Notes: generated by a model not told the origin, from the sequence alone. DNA of 64,000 bases from Dyadobacter sandarakinus (GCF_016894445.1 NZ_CP056775.1:3722001-3786000), one strand, 5' to 3'. Shown: positions 19,346 to 28,601, counted from the stretch's first letter. Made by a program: numbers and translations.

Positions 19346-21776
19346 TTTATTGGTCATATTGGCAGTTTCAATGTTCCTGGGCAGTTGTTCGGTCAACAAG
19401 TATGTGCCGGAAGGACAAAGCCTGTATGTAGGCAGCAAAGTCAATGTTACTCCGGATAGCGTGGCGAAGCCCAAGGTAAAAGGGATGGACAGCCAACTGG
19501 AAAGCATTGTAAAGCCACCACCCAACAAAACCCTTTTCGGGTTTCCTTACAAAGTCTGGTTCTACTACTGGATCGGCGAGCCTAAGGATGAGGGTGGTCT
19601 GAGAAGCTGGTTCCGCAACAAGCTCGGCGAACCTCCGCGCTTTGCTACGGAGCGTGTGGCGGATATTAATGCGGCCAATATGGTATCGTACCTGGATAAT
19701 GAAGGTTATTACAGGTCGTCCGTCGATGGTAAGGTGGTACCTACCAAAAAGAAGAAGCGTCGCTCGGCTATTTATGAGTTTGATGCTTACATCATGCCGC
19801 GCTATGTGATCAATGAGGTAAAATATGTCGTGGGCGACAGCTCGCTCTTTAACCGCGACCTCGTGATGGCGCAGCAAAAAACATTGTTGCGAAAAGGTGA
19901 TCCGGTGCGGCTGGATGTCATTTCATCCGAAAGGATACGCATAGACCAGGAGCTGAAAGGGAAAGGGTACTATTTCTTCAATCCCGATTACCTGATCATC
20001 AAAGTGGATTCGACCATTGGCCGGGCGGACTCCACGATGGTACCGCAGCAGGTAAACCTTTATTTACAGGTAAAACCCGAAACTGCGCAGACTTCCCTGA
20101 AGCAGTATTTCATCAATGGTATTTATGTAAACACCGGAACAGAGGAAAGCCTGCTGGCTGATACGGTATCGGTACAAAAAGGTCCTGTACGCCGGGGTAT
20201 CAATATTACTGATCCGGGCAGACTATACCGGAAACGGATATTCTACGACGCGATTGGTTTCAGGAGGGGAAATATGTATACTAATACCATGCATCAGGTA
20301 TCGCTTTCGCGGCTGGTGAATTTGCAGAACTTCAAGTTCGTCAGAAACCGGTTTGACCTCGTGCCCCGCTCCGACTCGGCTTTGCTGGATGTACATTATC
20401 AGCTTGCCCCATTGAAAAAGAAGTCGATCCAGACCACGATCAGTGCCAGCACCAAGTCCAACAACCTTGGCGGCTCGCAGGTTGATGTCACTTGGCGCAA
20501 CCGAAACCTCTTCAAGGGAGCAGAAATGCTCTCAGTCAATGCGTTTTTCGGATTTGACGTTCAAATTGGAGGTAACCGGGAGAGAGATGTAAATGTAACT
20601 AAAATCGGAAACGAGTTTGTCCGTTATGGTGCCCGCGCGGATCTGTCATTTCCAAGGTTCATTATTCCATTTGTCACAATCAGACCAGAAAAAAGCCAGG
20701 TATTGCCAAAGACAGTAGCTTCCCTGATATATGAGAACAGAGTTCAACGCAACTTTTTCACTACTACATCAATAAGGGGAGAATGGTCTTACATATGGAG
20801 CAGAAACAGGGAAGTTGAACATACTTTAACACCTATTTCTATAAACTTTATTCAACCATCAAATGTAAATAGCGAGACCTTAACTGACATTATCTTCAAT
20901 CCAAACACGAACCCGCTTGATTCGAAGCGTTATCTGGATCTTCTTCAGCAGAAGTATCTTATTGCAGGAACGAACTACAACATATCATATCGGCCTACAA
21001 AGCGCCCGTTCAGCAGAAATCAGTTCGCAATTACCGGTGGGATTGATTATGGTGGTAACCTGTTGAGCCTTTTTGCAAAACGGCCTGCTCAGGATACCCT
21101 GCCAAAGGAATTCCTAGGTGTTCCAGTTTTTCAGTACGTAAAGGTTGATGGAGACCTAAGATATTACCGGGATATTTCTTCCAGTATCAAATGGGCAAAT
21201 AGATTGCTTCTGGGTGCAATTCGTCCATACGGAAACTCTATCACAATGCAAACTCCGCAGTTCAAGCAATATTTTGCGGGAGGTAGCACAGGCATCAGGG
21301 CATTCAGGGCACGTGCCTTGGGACCTGGTTCCATTCCACCTGATACAGCTCAGGTTAATCTCTACGGATATCAGCAATTTGCCGATATCCGTATGGAAAT
21401 TAACTCTGAGTTGCGCTTTATTTTCACTAAAATTATAAATGGAGCTGTATTTGTGGATGCCGGTAATATCTGGGCATTTGGTGATACACTCCGGGCTGGA
21501 TATGATAAACGGGGTTTGATCAGCAAGAACTTCACTAAGCAAATTGCAGTAGGCGGTGGTATTGGTCTTCGGCTTGACTTTTCTTACCTCGTCTTCCGTC
21601 TTGACTTAGCCACACCGTTCAGAAAGCCCTGGTACACTACTCTGTCTGATCCCAATACGCCTGATGACCCCACCAAAACCCGGAACCCTTGGGTGTTTAA
21701 GGAAATTGATTTTGGCAGCAAAGCCTGGCGGAGAGAGAATCTGATCCTGAATATTGCAGTAGGATTACCTTTCTAG
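19335..21776 (+). CDS. tamL: TamL, lipoprotein TamA/BamA-family barrel
   Basis: TamL is the Bacteroidota version of TamA, a POTRA plus 16-strand barrel protein of the Omp85 family that carries a lipid anchor. The 813-residue protein has a lipobox LGSC with C18. POTRA-like domains cover about 40-360 and a surface-antigen barrel about 400-813. The start ATG at 19335 lies inside the tamB end and gives the lipoprotein signal; reading from 19170 would bury it. Base composition changes inside the gene. In hand counts 19561-19620 is 55% G+C, but 20761-20880 only 35%, and AGA/ATA codons appear from about 20540. The barrel half may therefore have been replaced by recombination. The reading frame is intact throughout. 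Confidence 0.93.
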   Translation: MKNSLLVILAVSMFLGSCSVNKYVPEGQSLYVGSKVNVTPDSVAKPKVKGMDSQLESIVKPPPNKTLFGFPYKVWFYYWIGEPKDEGGLRSWFRNKLGEPPRFATERVADINAANMVSYLDNEGYYRSSVDGKVVPTKKKKRRSAIYEFDAYIMPRYVINEVKYVVGDSSLFNRDLVMAQQKTLLRKGDPVRLDVISSERIRIDQELKGKGYYFFNPDYLIIKVDSTIGRADSTMVPQQVNLYLQVKPETAQTSLKQYFINGIYVNTGTEESLLADTVSVQKGPVRRGINITDPGRLYRKRIFYDAIGFRRGNMYTNTMHQVSLSRLVNLQNFKFVRNRFDLVPRSDSALLDVHYQLAPLKKKSIQTTISASTKSNNLGGSQVDVTWRNRNLFKGAEMLSVNAFFGFDVQIGGNRERDVNVTKIGNEFVRYGARADLSFPRFIIPFVTIRPEKSQVLPKTVASLIYENRVQRNFFTTTSIRGEWSYIWSRNREVEHTLTPISINFIQPSNVNSETLTDIIFNPNTNPLDSKRYLDLLQQKYLIAGTNYNISYRPTKRPFSRNQFAITGGIDYGGNLLSLFAKRPAQDTLPKEFLGVPVFQYVKVDGDLRYYRDISSSIKWANRLLLGAIRPYGNSITMQTPQFKQYFAGGSTGIRAFRARALGPGSIPPDTAQVNLYGYQQFADIRMEINSELRFIFTKIINGAVFVDAGNIWAFGDTLRAGYDKRGLISKNFTKQIAVGGGIGLRLDFSYLVFRLDLATPFRKPWYTTLSDPNTPDDPTKTRNPWVFKEIDFGSKAWRRENLILNIAVGLPF

Positions 21777-21788
21777 TTCTATAGATGT

Positions 21789-22535
21789 CTACTCCCACCT
21801 ATTCCAATTAACATAGTTGATTGGAATAGTTTTACCGGGCATTGTTAATACTGCTTTTAGCGTAACCTTACCTTGAGCATTAACGCTAAGTTCTGAAATA
21901 GCCAATTGCCCATTAGATTCGCCAACTGGACCATTGTAAAGTGCCCATTGACTTGGCTTGACTAGTTGACCTGAGTTACTCCACACAGAAGGTTGCCATT
22001 TTGGTAGGTTTTGTAAAGTACCTATTAACACTTGAACTGGTTGAGCCTCTGTCCAGAAATAGATTCCTCCATTATACGTAGCTACTGAGTGGTAGAATCT
22101 GACAATATGACGAAGTCCATTATATATAAAACTAACACCCATTTTAAGACCTCTTGCATTAGACATAATTGTAAGAGGCCTGGGTATTGATGGCTCAGCT
22201 GTTGCAAATAAAATCATTTCACCATCAGGACTACCTGATTGCGTAAATGCAGCTCCTGCTTTGCCCCCTATTATCAGAGGATTTCCATTGTCAATGGTTG
22301 GCGAAGTAGGTAAAATAAAGTTTATATCTCCACCAGCGCCCCCACCACCTTCCGGATCAATGGGTTCTATGAAATTCGGATCTGAACCAACTGCCTGAGC
22401 TGGCAAAGAAGCGTCACCCTCGGATACAAGACCAGATCTTGAGGAAGCGGCCCCCTCTTTCAAAACGATGTCCTCAGACTGGCAGGACAAAAGGAAGCAG
22501 AACGGTGCAATTGCTAGTAAAAATGCTTTTTTCAT
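21789..22535 (-). CDS. hypothetical lipoprotein
   Basis: A 248-residue protein I do not recognise. It begins with a lipoprotein signal (lipobox LLSC, C18), so it should be membrane-anchored. Residues 25-80 are low-complexity, acidic and glycine-rich (about 60-70 include PEGGGGAGGD), a likely flexible tether. The remainder looks like a beta-rich globular domain rich in aromatic residues (about 125-248, ending NYVNWNRWE). The gene is convergent with tamL, with 12 bases between the stop codons, and lies within the AT-rich island. That suggests it arrived with or after the tamL barrel segment. An 8-base inverted repeat lies just before its start. Confidence 0.75.
   Translation of the reverse strand: MKKAFLLAIAPFCFLLSCQSEDIVLKEGAASSRSGLVSEGDASLPAQAVGSDPNFIEPIDPEGGGGAGGDINFILPTSPTIDNGNPLIIGGKAGAAFTQSGSPDGEMILFATAEPSIPRPLTIMSNARGLKMGVSFIYNGLRHIVRFYHSVATYNGGIYFWTEAQPVQVLIGTLQNLPKWQPSVWSNSGQLVKPSQWALYNGPVGESNGQLAISELSVNAQGKVTLKAVLTMPGKTIPINYVNWNRWE
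21801..21827 (+). terminator. possible terminator of tamB-tamL inside the convergent gene
   Basis: ATTCCAATTAAC (21801-21812) pairs with GTTGATTGGAAT (21816-21827) with one G-T pair, and AGTTTT follows. It lies 25 bases past the tamL stop but within the last codons of the opposite-strand lipoprotein gene, so it could also be a coding coincidence. Confidence 0.35.
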
Positions 22536-22543
22536 TTGAATAC

Positions 22544-22571
22544 CATTTTAGTTTATGCTAATTCTAAAATG
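22544..22571 (-). promoter_or_regulatory. inverted repeat before the hypothetical lipoprotein gene
   Basis: CATTTTAG (22544-22551) and CTAAAATG (22564-22571) are exact inverted copies separated by 12 bases, starting nine bases upstream of the lipoprotein ATG. The layout would suit an operator, but no promoter box is clear. Confidence 0.35.
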
Positions 22572-22650
22572 ATATTTGCAATCTTCTTTTTACAATTACC
22601 CGACGGTTAAGAAGCATTTATCAAAAGGTCAACATACATTTCTAGCGACA

Positions 22651-23586
22651 TCACCGCCTGTTATCCCCACCTCCTACCATGCTGAGGTAGCTTTCGTACC
22701 GGCTCAATGCAAGTCTTCCCTCGCTTACAGCATCTTTCACGGCACAGCCGGGCTCGTTGATATGCTGGCAATTGTTAAACCGGCATTGGTTGAGCAGGTC
22801 CCGCATTTCGGGAAAATAGTGACTGATCTCTTCCGGCGCTATATCCGCCAGTCCGAGCTCCTTGATCCCCGGCGAGTCGATGATGAAAGTACCCGCTTCC
22901 AGCTCAAACATTTCGGCAAATGTGGTCGTATGCACACCCTTGTTTGCAAATGTGGATACCTCCTGTGTTTTCAGGTCCAGGTTGGGCGCAATTGCATTTA
23001 CCAGTGTCGATTTACCTACTCCCGAATGTCCGGAAAGGAGCGAAACTTTGCCTTTCAGCAAGGCAGCAAACTCATGCAGGCTGTCTGCATCCAGGGCCGT
23101 AGTAGCCAGACAGCGGTAACCCAAGCCTTCATATAATTCCATCAGCTCATCCTGGAAGCCGACAAATTCCTCACTCAGCAAATCCTGCTTGTTGAACACC
23201 AGCACGCCGGGAATGCGGAAGGACTCAATCGCCACAAGAAAACGGTCTATAAACCCCAGCGAAGTCCGGGGGAATACGAGCGTAGCGATCAGAATCGCCT
23301 GGTCCACATTCGCAGCAATCAGGTGTGCATGGGCTGTTTTATGGACCGACCTCCGCACTACATAGTTTTCGCGCGGAAGAATTTCATGGATGATCCCGAA
23401 ATTCTCCCCCTCATCCTCTACCTCAAACCGGACATAATCACCTACCGCAATCGGATTGGTAACCTTCAGGCCTAGATTTTTGAACTTTCCCTTGAGCCGG
23501 CACTGCCATACATGCCCATCCTCACTATCCCTCACATCATACCACGAGCCGGTAGAACGAAGAACCAAACCTTTTGCTAAAATCAT
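22651..23586 (-). CDS. rsgA: ribosome small-subunit-dependent GTPase RsgA
   Basis: RsgA is a circularly permuted GTPase that helps finish 30S ribosomal subunits. The 311-residue protein has an N-terminal OB fold (1-75). The GTPase motifs are in permuted order: NKQD at 132-135 (G4), GHSGVGKS at 186-193 (G1) and DSPG at 237-240 (G3). The C-terminal zinc site is C268, C273, H275 and C281. All family hallmarks are present. The start is the ATG at 23586. It stands between the AT-rich lipoprotein gene and a long divergent intergenic region and has normal base composition. Confidence 0.96.
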   Translation of the reverse strand: MILAKGLVLRSTGSWYDVRDSEDGHVWQCRLKGKFKNLGLKVTNPIAVGDYVRFEVEDEGENFGIIHEILPRENYVVRRSVHKTAHAHLIAANVDQAILIATLVFPRTSLGFIDRFLVAIESFRIPGVLVFNKQDLLSEEFVGFQDELMELYEGLGYRCLATTALDADSLHEFAALLKGKVSLLSGHSGVGKSTLVNAIAPNLDLKTQEVSTFANKGVHTTTFAEMFELEAGTFIIDSPGIKELGLADIAPEEISHYFPEMRDLLNQCRFNNCQHINEPGCAVKDAVSEGRLALSRYESYLSMVGGGDNRR

Positions 23587-23929
23587 CGTGTAAAAGTCAG
23601 ATCGTTAATGCAAATTCAGCGGTTCGGGGGAAGTACGTTCCCCCATGAGCGTTCGCTAAATTCGTTTTTGCCAATCAAGTAGTTTTTTCTTTGACGTGTT
23701 TTTATTCCAAATATAGATTTTCCCCGGCACCCTGCATAATATCTGCACTTCCTGCTGCAAACCGGGCCATAAGCAAGTATAGCGTTACGAAATATTGCTT
23801 TGATTATTACACCCACATCCTAATATATTTTAATATCGCTACGCCTTTAAGTCGATATTGCATATATTAGTACCCCGTATTATTAAAGATTCTTAATATA
23901 TCTCCTAACATTTACTATACCTCCGCAAG
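23587..23929. other. 343-base divergent intergenic region with a hairpin
   Basis: This gap between rsgA (-) and the ROK regulator gene (+) holds a perfect hairpin, GGGGGAA (23626-23632) with TTCCCCC (23638-23644), but no T run, so it is not a normal terminator. It could be in the rsgA leader. Bases about 23815-23920 are very AT-rich and probably include the ROK gene promoter, although no canonical TAnnTTTG box is visible. No credible small gene is seen. Confidence 0.5.
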
Positions 23930-25153
23930 ATGGACATTGTTGTAGAAGAGCCGAGTTCGGTGATTGATATCCGAAAAAACCGGATCCGTAGTCAGTTACT
24001 GCTTCACCTGTATCAATCAGGAGACACTTCGATCAACAAAATGGCGAGGCTCTTTCATGCCTCCATTCCATCGGCCACGGGCATTGTCAACGAGCTGATC
24101 CGGGAAGGCTGGATTACCGAAACCGGCACGGGTCCTGCACGGGCTGGCAGACCTCCCGTACTCTACGGCCGCAATGCCAGAAAGTACATGACCCTCATCA
24201 TGGACATCAACCGCCACGATACGCAACTCGTCATTTTTAATCTGCATAACCAGATCGTACTGAAAAAAAGGGTTGACCTCCGGCTGGATGATTCCAATGA
24301 TTACCTGGAAGCACTTTTTGCCGCTACGGACGACTTCCTGGCAAGCAATGATATTGATAAAGACAAGCTCTGGGGCATTGGTGTGTCCATGCCCGGACTG
24401 ATCAATACCTCGCAGGGCATTAACCTGACCTACCCCAATCTTACCCCGCCGGATATGCCGCTGGTGACGTACCTCCGGAAACACTTCGGGTTAACGGTAT
24501 GCCTTTTTAATGATACCAAGGCCACAACCATCGGTGAGCACCGGTTTGGATTTGCGGTTGACAAATCGCAGGTACTGACCATTAATATCGACTGGGGTGT
24601 AGGTTTGGGCATTATTATCAAAGGAGAAGTTTTTAATGGTGCGTCCGGCTTTGCTGGTGAACTGGGACACATTCAGGTCAAACCCGATGGTATGCTGTGC
24701 CACTGCGGGAAGGTAGGCTGCCTGGATACGATTACCTCCGCCATCGCATTGATCCGCCAGGCCAAAGCGGGCATTGCTGCGGGTAAGGCCACAATCCTCT
24801 CGCAGATCGTCAACAATGATCTTGAAAAGCTGGATACATCGCATATCATCGAGGCGGTACACGCTGGTGACGAGTTCTCCATTGATCTGCTGAGCACCGT
24901 AGGGACTGAGCTGGGTAAAGGACTGGCAACGGCTGTTCACCTGTTTAATCCGGAAGTGATTATTGTGGGTGGCTTGCTGGCAGAGGCAGGGCCTTTTATT
25001 TCAAACCCCATTGAGCAGGCGATTAACAAGTACTGCCTGTCGGATTTTAAAAATTCCCTTTCTATCCACATTTCCAAGCTGGGTGCAAAAGCCAGGCTGC
25101 TGGGTACACAGGCACATTTGTTTGAACACCTGATTGCCAAGGAATTTCCCTGA
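23930..25153 (+). CDS. ROK-family transcriptional regulator
   Basis: A 407-residue protein of the NagC/XylR-type branch of the ROK family, which couples a DNA-binding domain to a sugar-kinase fold that senses a sugar. Residues about 15-75 form a winged helix-turn-helix (INKMARLFHASIPSATGIVN). The ROK fold follows, with the acidic FNDTKATTIGE at 193-203. The zinc motif is H247, C257, C259 and C264. The usual glutamate after the last cysteine is replaced by aspartate (GCLD). D195 in the kinase pocket is kept, so sugar binding is plausible. It is not next to either sugar locus in this window, so its targets are unknown. It converges with waaA with only five bases between stop codons. Confidence 0.9.
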   Translation: MDIVVEEPSSVIDIRKNRIRSQLLLHLYQSGDTSINKMARLFHASIPSATGIVNELIREGWITETGTGPARAGRPPVLYGRNARKYMTLIMDINRHDTQLVIFNLHNQIVLKKRVDLRLDDSNDYLEALFAATDDFLASNDIDKDKLWGIGVSMPGLINTSQGINLTYPNLTPPDMPLVTYLRKHFGLTVCLFNDTKATTIGEHRFGFAVDKSQVLTINIDWGVGLGIIIKGEVFNGASGFAGELGHIQVKPDGMLCHCGKVGCLDTITSAIALIRQAKAGIAAGKATILSQIVNNDLEKLDTSHIIEAVHAGDEFSIDLLSTVGTELGKGLATAVHLFNPEVIIVGGLLAEAGPFISNPIEQAINKYCLSDFKNSLSIHISKLGAKARLLGTQAHLFEHLIAKEFP

Positions 25154-25158
25154 AATAG

Positions 25159-26415
25159 TCAGGCGAGCATCTGGCGCACTGTCTGCATGATCAGCTCCGT
25201 GGAGCCTGCGCCGGATGCTACATAGCTTTTGTTGACAGCGCCTGTTTCGAAAGCTGCCTGGGGGTACCTTACCCATTTATCCAGTACTTGGGATAACTCC
25301 CGCGCGTCCGCTACGGCTACCGCCCCACCCTGCTCAGTAAGGTCAGCAGCTTCCTGGAACTTACTGTACTTTCTGTTGCCGAATGCAATCGGAAGCCCGA
25401 AGGTGGCTGCTTCCAGAATATTGTGCAAACCAGTTCCGAAAGAACCGCCGATGTACGCCATGCTTCCGTAACGGTAAAGTGCCGAGAGCAGCCCGATGTT
25501 ATCCACGATCAGATAATCTGCCTGGACCAGCTCCTGTGCATGCCGCAGCTCCGAGTACAGGACCGAGGTTCCTGTGAGCTTCTGCCGCCACTGCCTGATC
25601 TCTTCCGGATGAATTTCGTGGGGCGCAATAATCGCCTGCAGGGAACCGCCCAGTTGATTGAGTACCGGGATCAGCACCTGCATATCCGCCTCCCATACGG
25701 ATCCTGCCACCAGGCAGGGTTTATGTTGGACAAAAAAACGCATCTCAGCCAGATCCGGTGCCTGAGCAGCAATCATTTTGACGCGGTCAAAACGGGTGTC
25801 GCCGGCTATATGGGAATGCATAATCCCCGCCTGCTGCAAGAGATCCACCGACTCCTGATTTTGTACAAAAAGCTGATCGAAGTACCGGAGTATCTTTCTG
25901 AAAAAACCGCCGTAAGGTTTGAAGAAGATCTGGCCGGGACGAAATTTGGCGGAAAAAGAAATGATCCTCGACCCATTTTCACGGAGCGCTTTCAGGTAGT
26001 TGAACCAGAATTCATATTTAATAAAAAATGCAATCCGGGGGTTCACGATTTTCACAAATTGCATTGCATTGGCCCGGGTGTCAAGCGGCAGGTAGCAAAT
26101 ATGGTCGGCCCCGCTGTAATGCTTCCTGACTTCATAACCCGAGGGCGAGAAAAAGGTGAGTACAATAAAATAATCGGGGTAAGACTGGCGTAATGCTTCG
26201 ATCACGGGCCTGCCCTGCTCAAATTCCCCCAGAGAAGCTGCGTGGAACCAGGCTACCGGGCGGGCGGCGGGCTTGTTGCGGAGGGCATTTTCAAGCTGTG
26301 AGAAAACATTCCTGCGACCTTCCAGGCCCAGCTTGATTTTAGGACTGAACAGGGCTGCGATCCGGAAAGCAAATGCCGCCACACTGATCACGATCTGGTA
26401 AAAAAATTCCGGCAA
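25159..26415 (-). CDS. waaA: 3-deoxy-D-manno-octulosonic acid (Kdo) transferase
   Basis: WaaA attaches Kdo to lipid A in lipopolysaccharide core synthesis and works on the inner face of the inner membrane. The 418-residue protein has an N-terminal membrane-associating helix (about 5-25). The donor-side motif HAASLGEFEQG has E64 as the probable catalytic base. The acceptor half contains GDTRFDR and the C-terminal half GGSFGTGLHNILEAA, which binds CMP-Kdo in this GT30 family. Length and motif order are normal. It is divergent from the unknown secreted protein gene 213 bases away, and no other lipopolysaccharide gene is nearby. Confidence 0.94.
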   Translation of the reverse strand: MPEFFYQIVISVAAFAFRIAALFSPKIKLGLEGRRNVFSQLENALRNKPAARPVAWFHAASLGEFEQGRPVIEALRQSYPDYFIVLTFFSPSGYEVRKHYSGADHICYLPLDTRANAMQFVKIVNPRIAFFIKYEFWFNYLKALRENGSRIISFSAKFRPGQIFFKPYGGFFRKILRYFDQLFVQNQESVDLLQQAGIMHSHIAGDTRFDRVKMIAAQAPDLAEMRFFVQHKPCLVAGSVWEADMQVLIPVLNQLGGSLQAIIAPHEIHPEEIRQWRQKLTGTSVLYSELRHAQELVQADYLIVDNIGLLSALYRYGSMAYIGGSFGTGLHNILEAATFGLPIAFGNRKYSKFQEAADLTEQGGAVAVADARELSQVLDKWVRYPQAAFETGAVNKSYVASGAGSTELIMQTVRQMLA

Positions 26416-26628
26416 GGTTTCTGATTAAAAGCAGGTTACAAAAAATAAATTGTGCAGGTACCAGGCTCAAAAAGGGGAACTGGCAAGCTATTTGTTCACT
26501 TTATTCGTTTAAAGATTATAAATGTACAAAAATCAGGGAAAGTGCTCCGGGCATACATCAGCTTCCACTAATATTTTGTACTTTCACTTTTCCTGCAACA
26601 CATAGCTATTTAAAGAATTCTATAATTC

Positions 26629-27399
26629 ATGATCCCTGCAAGACTTTTACTATCAGTAGCGATTCTGTTGTCATTGACGACCGAAATATATGCGCAGCGC
26701 CGCGCCAAAAACGAGGAAAAGGAAGAAAGCTACAAGACTTTTACCTCAGTAGGCATTACAACCAATACCAATTCCGGTATCCTGGGTGGCGCAGTGTTCC
26801 GCCAATCTTCTGCCATTTCGTCCAAGCTGTTCGGCAAAAACCAATACCGCTACCTGGCCCTTGAACTTGTCAATGTGAAGCATCCCAAAGAGCTCTCCCA
26901 GCAGGATTTTATGACCGGCGCAAGGCTGGTCTGGGGTAAACAGAACTACCTGTTTGTACTCCGGCCCGAATACGGCAGAGAGCTGAATCTTTTCAGCCGC
27001 CAGGACGACGAAGGCATTGCCGTGAGCGCGATTGTGGCCGCAGGTCCATCCATCGGCATCGAAAAGCCTTATATGGTGCAGTACCAAACTTCTGACGGCC
27101 GCGTGGCTACCGTACCTTTTGATCCTGTAAAACATACCGGCGGTTCCCAGAGCGAAGGCGTGATCGGCGCAGGCAGCTTTTTTCAGGGTTTCGGAAAGTC
27201 CAAGATCGTTCCCGGCATTCACATCAAAACAGCTATGAGCTTCGAGCTGAGTGCATTCCGTGACAATGTAACAGGCGTCGAGATCGGGTTTCTGGCGGAA
27301 GCTTTTACCAGAAAAACACAGATCATGGCTTTTGCTGAAAACCGGAGTGTATTTACTTCAGGCTTTCTGACCTTATATTTCGGGAGCAAAAAGCGATAA
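26629..27399 (+). CDS. secreted hypothetical protein, probably outer-membrane barrel
   Basis: A 256-residue exported protein without a family I can name. Residues 1-22 form a signal peptide ending near IYAQ. The mature protein is rich in alternating strands with glycine and aromatic residues, and ends [13 protein letters not shown]-terminal strand of that kind suits a small outer-membrane barrel. A basic-acidic stretch (about 23-35, [13 protein letters not shown]) follows the cleavage site. The gene is 59 bases upstream of lipA on the same strand and could share its transcript, but no functional link is evident. Confidence 0.8.
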   Translation: MIPARLLLSVAILLSLTTEIYAQRRAKNEEKEESYKTFTSVGITTNTNSGILGGAVFRQSSAISSKLFGKNQYRYLALELVNVKHPKELSQQDFMTGARLVWGKQNYLFVLRPEYGRELNLFSRQDDEGIAVSAIVAAGPSIGIEKPYMVQYQTSDGRVATVPFDPVKHTGGSQSEGVIGAGSFFQGFGKSKIVPGIHIKTAMSFELSAFRDNVTGVEIGFLAEAFTRKTQIMAFAENRSVFTSGFLTLYFGSKKR

Positions 27400-27458
27400 T
27401 TTACTGTTATGTTGAGCAAGCTGGCAATTACGCCGGTCCTCCACTGATTACAAATCCT

Positions 27459-28337
27459 ATGATTGAATTACCGGTTATTCCTTCGGAAAGAAAAAAACGC
27501 CCTGACTGGCTGAGAGTTAAACTTCCCGCAGGTCCCGAGTTCCGGAAAGTAAGGCAACTTGTGGACAACTATAAGCTTCACACCATCTGCGAAAGCGGCA
27601 GCTGCCCGAACATGGGCGAATGCTGGGGAGCGGGCACTGCTACATTTATGATACTGGGTAATGTATGTACGCGCAGCTGCAGTTTTTGTGCGGTAGCGAC
27701 GGGCAGGCCCAATGAATACGATGCCGATGAACCCCGCAGGGTTGCCGAAGCAATCAAGCTGATGCAGGTAAAACATGCCGTAATCACTTCGGTAAACCGG
27801 GACGAGCTGAAAGACCGCGGTGCCGAGATCTGGTATCAGACGGTGGTGCAGGTAAAGCAGAATACACCCGAAACTACCATTGAAACGCTGATCCCTGATG
27901 TCAAAAACAACTGGGATGCCCTGACCCGCATGATCGAGGGTGGTCAGGAAGTGGTTTCGCACAATATGGAAACTGTAGAGCGACTGTACCGGTCCGTGAG
28001 GCCACAGGCCAAATACGCCCGCAGCCTTGAACAGATCCGCCGCACCAAGAACTACGGTCAGCGTACGAAGTCGGGTATTATGCTCGGACTGGGTGAAACC
28101 AGGGATGAAGTACATAAAGCCATGGACGACCTGGCCGAAAACGGACTGGATATCCTGACCCTGGGCCAGTACCTGCAGCCGACCAAGATGCACCATGAAG
28201 TAATCGAATGGATTACGCCCGATATGTTTGACCAGTACAGGGAAGAAGGTTTGAAGAGAGGATTGAAATACGTGGAATCAGGCCCGCTGGTGCGTTCAAG
28301 CTACCATGCGGAGCGCCACGTGAATGTTCCCATCTGA
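27459..28337 (+). CDS. lipA: lipoyl synthase
   Basis: LipA is a radical-SAM enzyme that inserts two sulfur atoms into protein-bound octanoyl chains to make lipoate for 2-oxoacid dehydrogenases and the glycine cleavage system. The 292-residue protein carries both iron-sulfur sites. The auxiliary cluster is bound by C44, C49 and C55 ([12 protein letters not shown]). The radical-SAM cluster is bound by C70, C74 and C77 (CTRSCSFC). The C-terminal VRSSYHAE motif, whose serine ligates the auxiliary cluster in studied LipA proteins, is also present. No lipB lies nearby in this window. A 22-bp palindromic terminator follows. Confidence 0.97.
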   Translation: MIELPVIPSERKKRPDWLRVKLPAGPEFRKVRQLVDNYKLHTICESGSCPNMGECWGAGTATFMILGNVCTRSCSFCAVATGRPNEYDADEPRRVAEAIKLMQVKHAVITSVNRDELKDRGAEIWYQTVVQVKQNTPETTIETLIPDVKNNWDALTRMIEGGQEVVSHNMETVERLYRSVRPQAKYARSLEQIRRTKNYGQRTKSGIMLGLGETRDEVHKAMDDLAENGLDILTLGQYLQPTKMHHEVIEWITPDMFDQYREEGLKRGLKYVESGPLVRSSYHAERHVNVPI

Positions 28338-28352
28338 GGCTTTGCAGAAATG

Positions 28353-28397
28353 ATAAATGAGAAAAGACAGGCGCAGCGCCTGTCTTTTCTCATTTAT
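28353..28397. terminator. bidirectional terminator, 22-bp perfect stem
   Basis: Bases 28353-28374 are the exact reverse complement of 28376-28397 around a single A. The GC core (GACAGGCGC) is flanked by A4 and T4. It ends lipA on + and overlaps the stop codon of the 63-residue gene on -. Confidence 0.87.
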
Positions 28398-28585
28398 GGC
28401 AGACTTTCCGCTATCCCATTTTTTTCTGCCACAGGAAAATCCTTTTTGATTGATCGGACAAATTTATGTAGGTTTAGCGGACGCATTTTATAGCTGTTCA
28501 TGTACTGATCCTGGTCTCCGGCATCTTTGTACAGCCTGATCCGGTACTTAATATTTATGGCAGCACAGTACACTTCGAAAGCCAT
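28394..28585 (-). CDS. small hypothetical protein (63 residues)
   Basis: A short basic protein without signal peptide or membrane segment, not assigned to a family. It begins MAFEVYCAAINIKYRIRLYK. The case for a real gene is positional. Its stop codon is embedded in a perfect bidirectional terminator, as expected for a leftward transcript. It starts about 100 bases from metK, so the two would be divergent. Nothing in the sequence indicates a function. It could also be a chance reading frame. Confidence 0.45.
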   Translation of the reverse strand: MAFEVYCAAINIKYRIRLYKDAGDQDQYMNSYKMRPLNLHKFVRSIKKDFPVAEKNGIAESLP

Positions 28586-28601
28586 TTTATAAATGATTAC
28601 C

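Larger units (their letters stand above)
20540..22570. other. AT-rich island spanning tamL barrel and adjacent lipoprotein gene
   Basis: G+C falls from about 50-55% to about 30-40% between roughly 20540 and 22570, by hand counts of sample lines (17 of 60 at 20821-20880; 20 of 60 at 21841-21900). It recovers in rsgA (31 of 60 at 22861-22920). The left edge lies within tamL near residue 400, at the POTRA-to-barrel junction. No insertion sequence, integrase or attachment site is visible at either edge. Confidence 0.7.

Noticed and set aside
23616..23816. 66-codon - strand frame between rsgA and the ROK gene
   Set aside because: Overlaps the GC hairpin and AT-rich leader; basic, cysteine-containing translation with no resemblance to any family.
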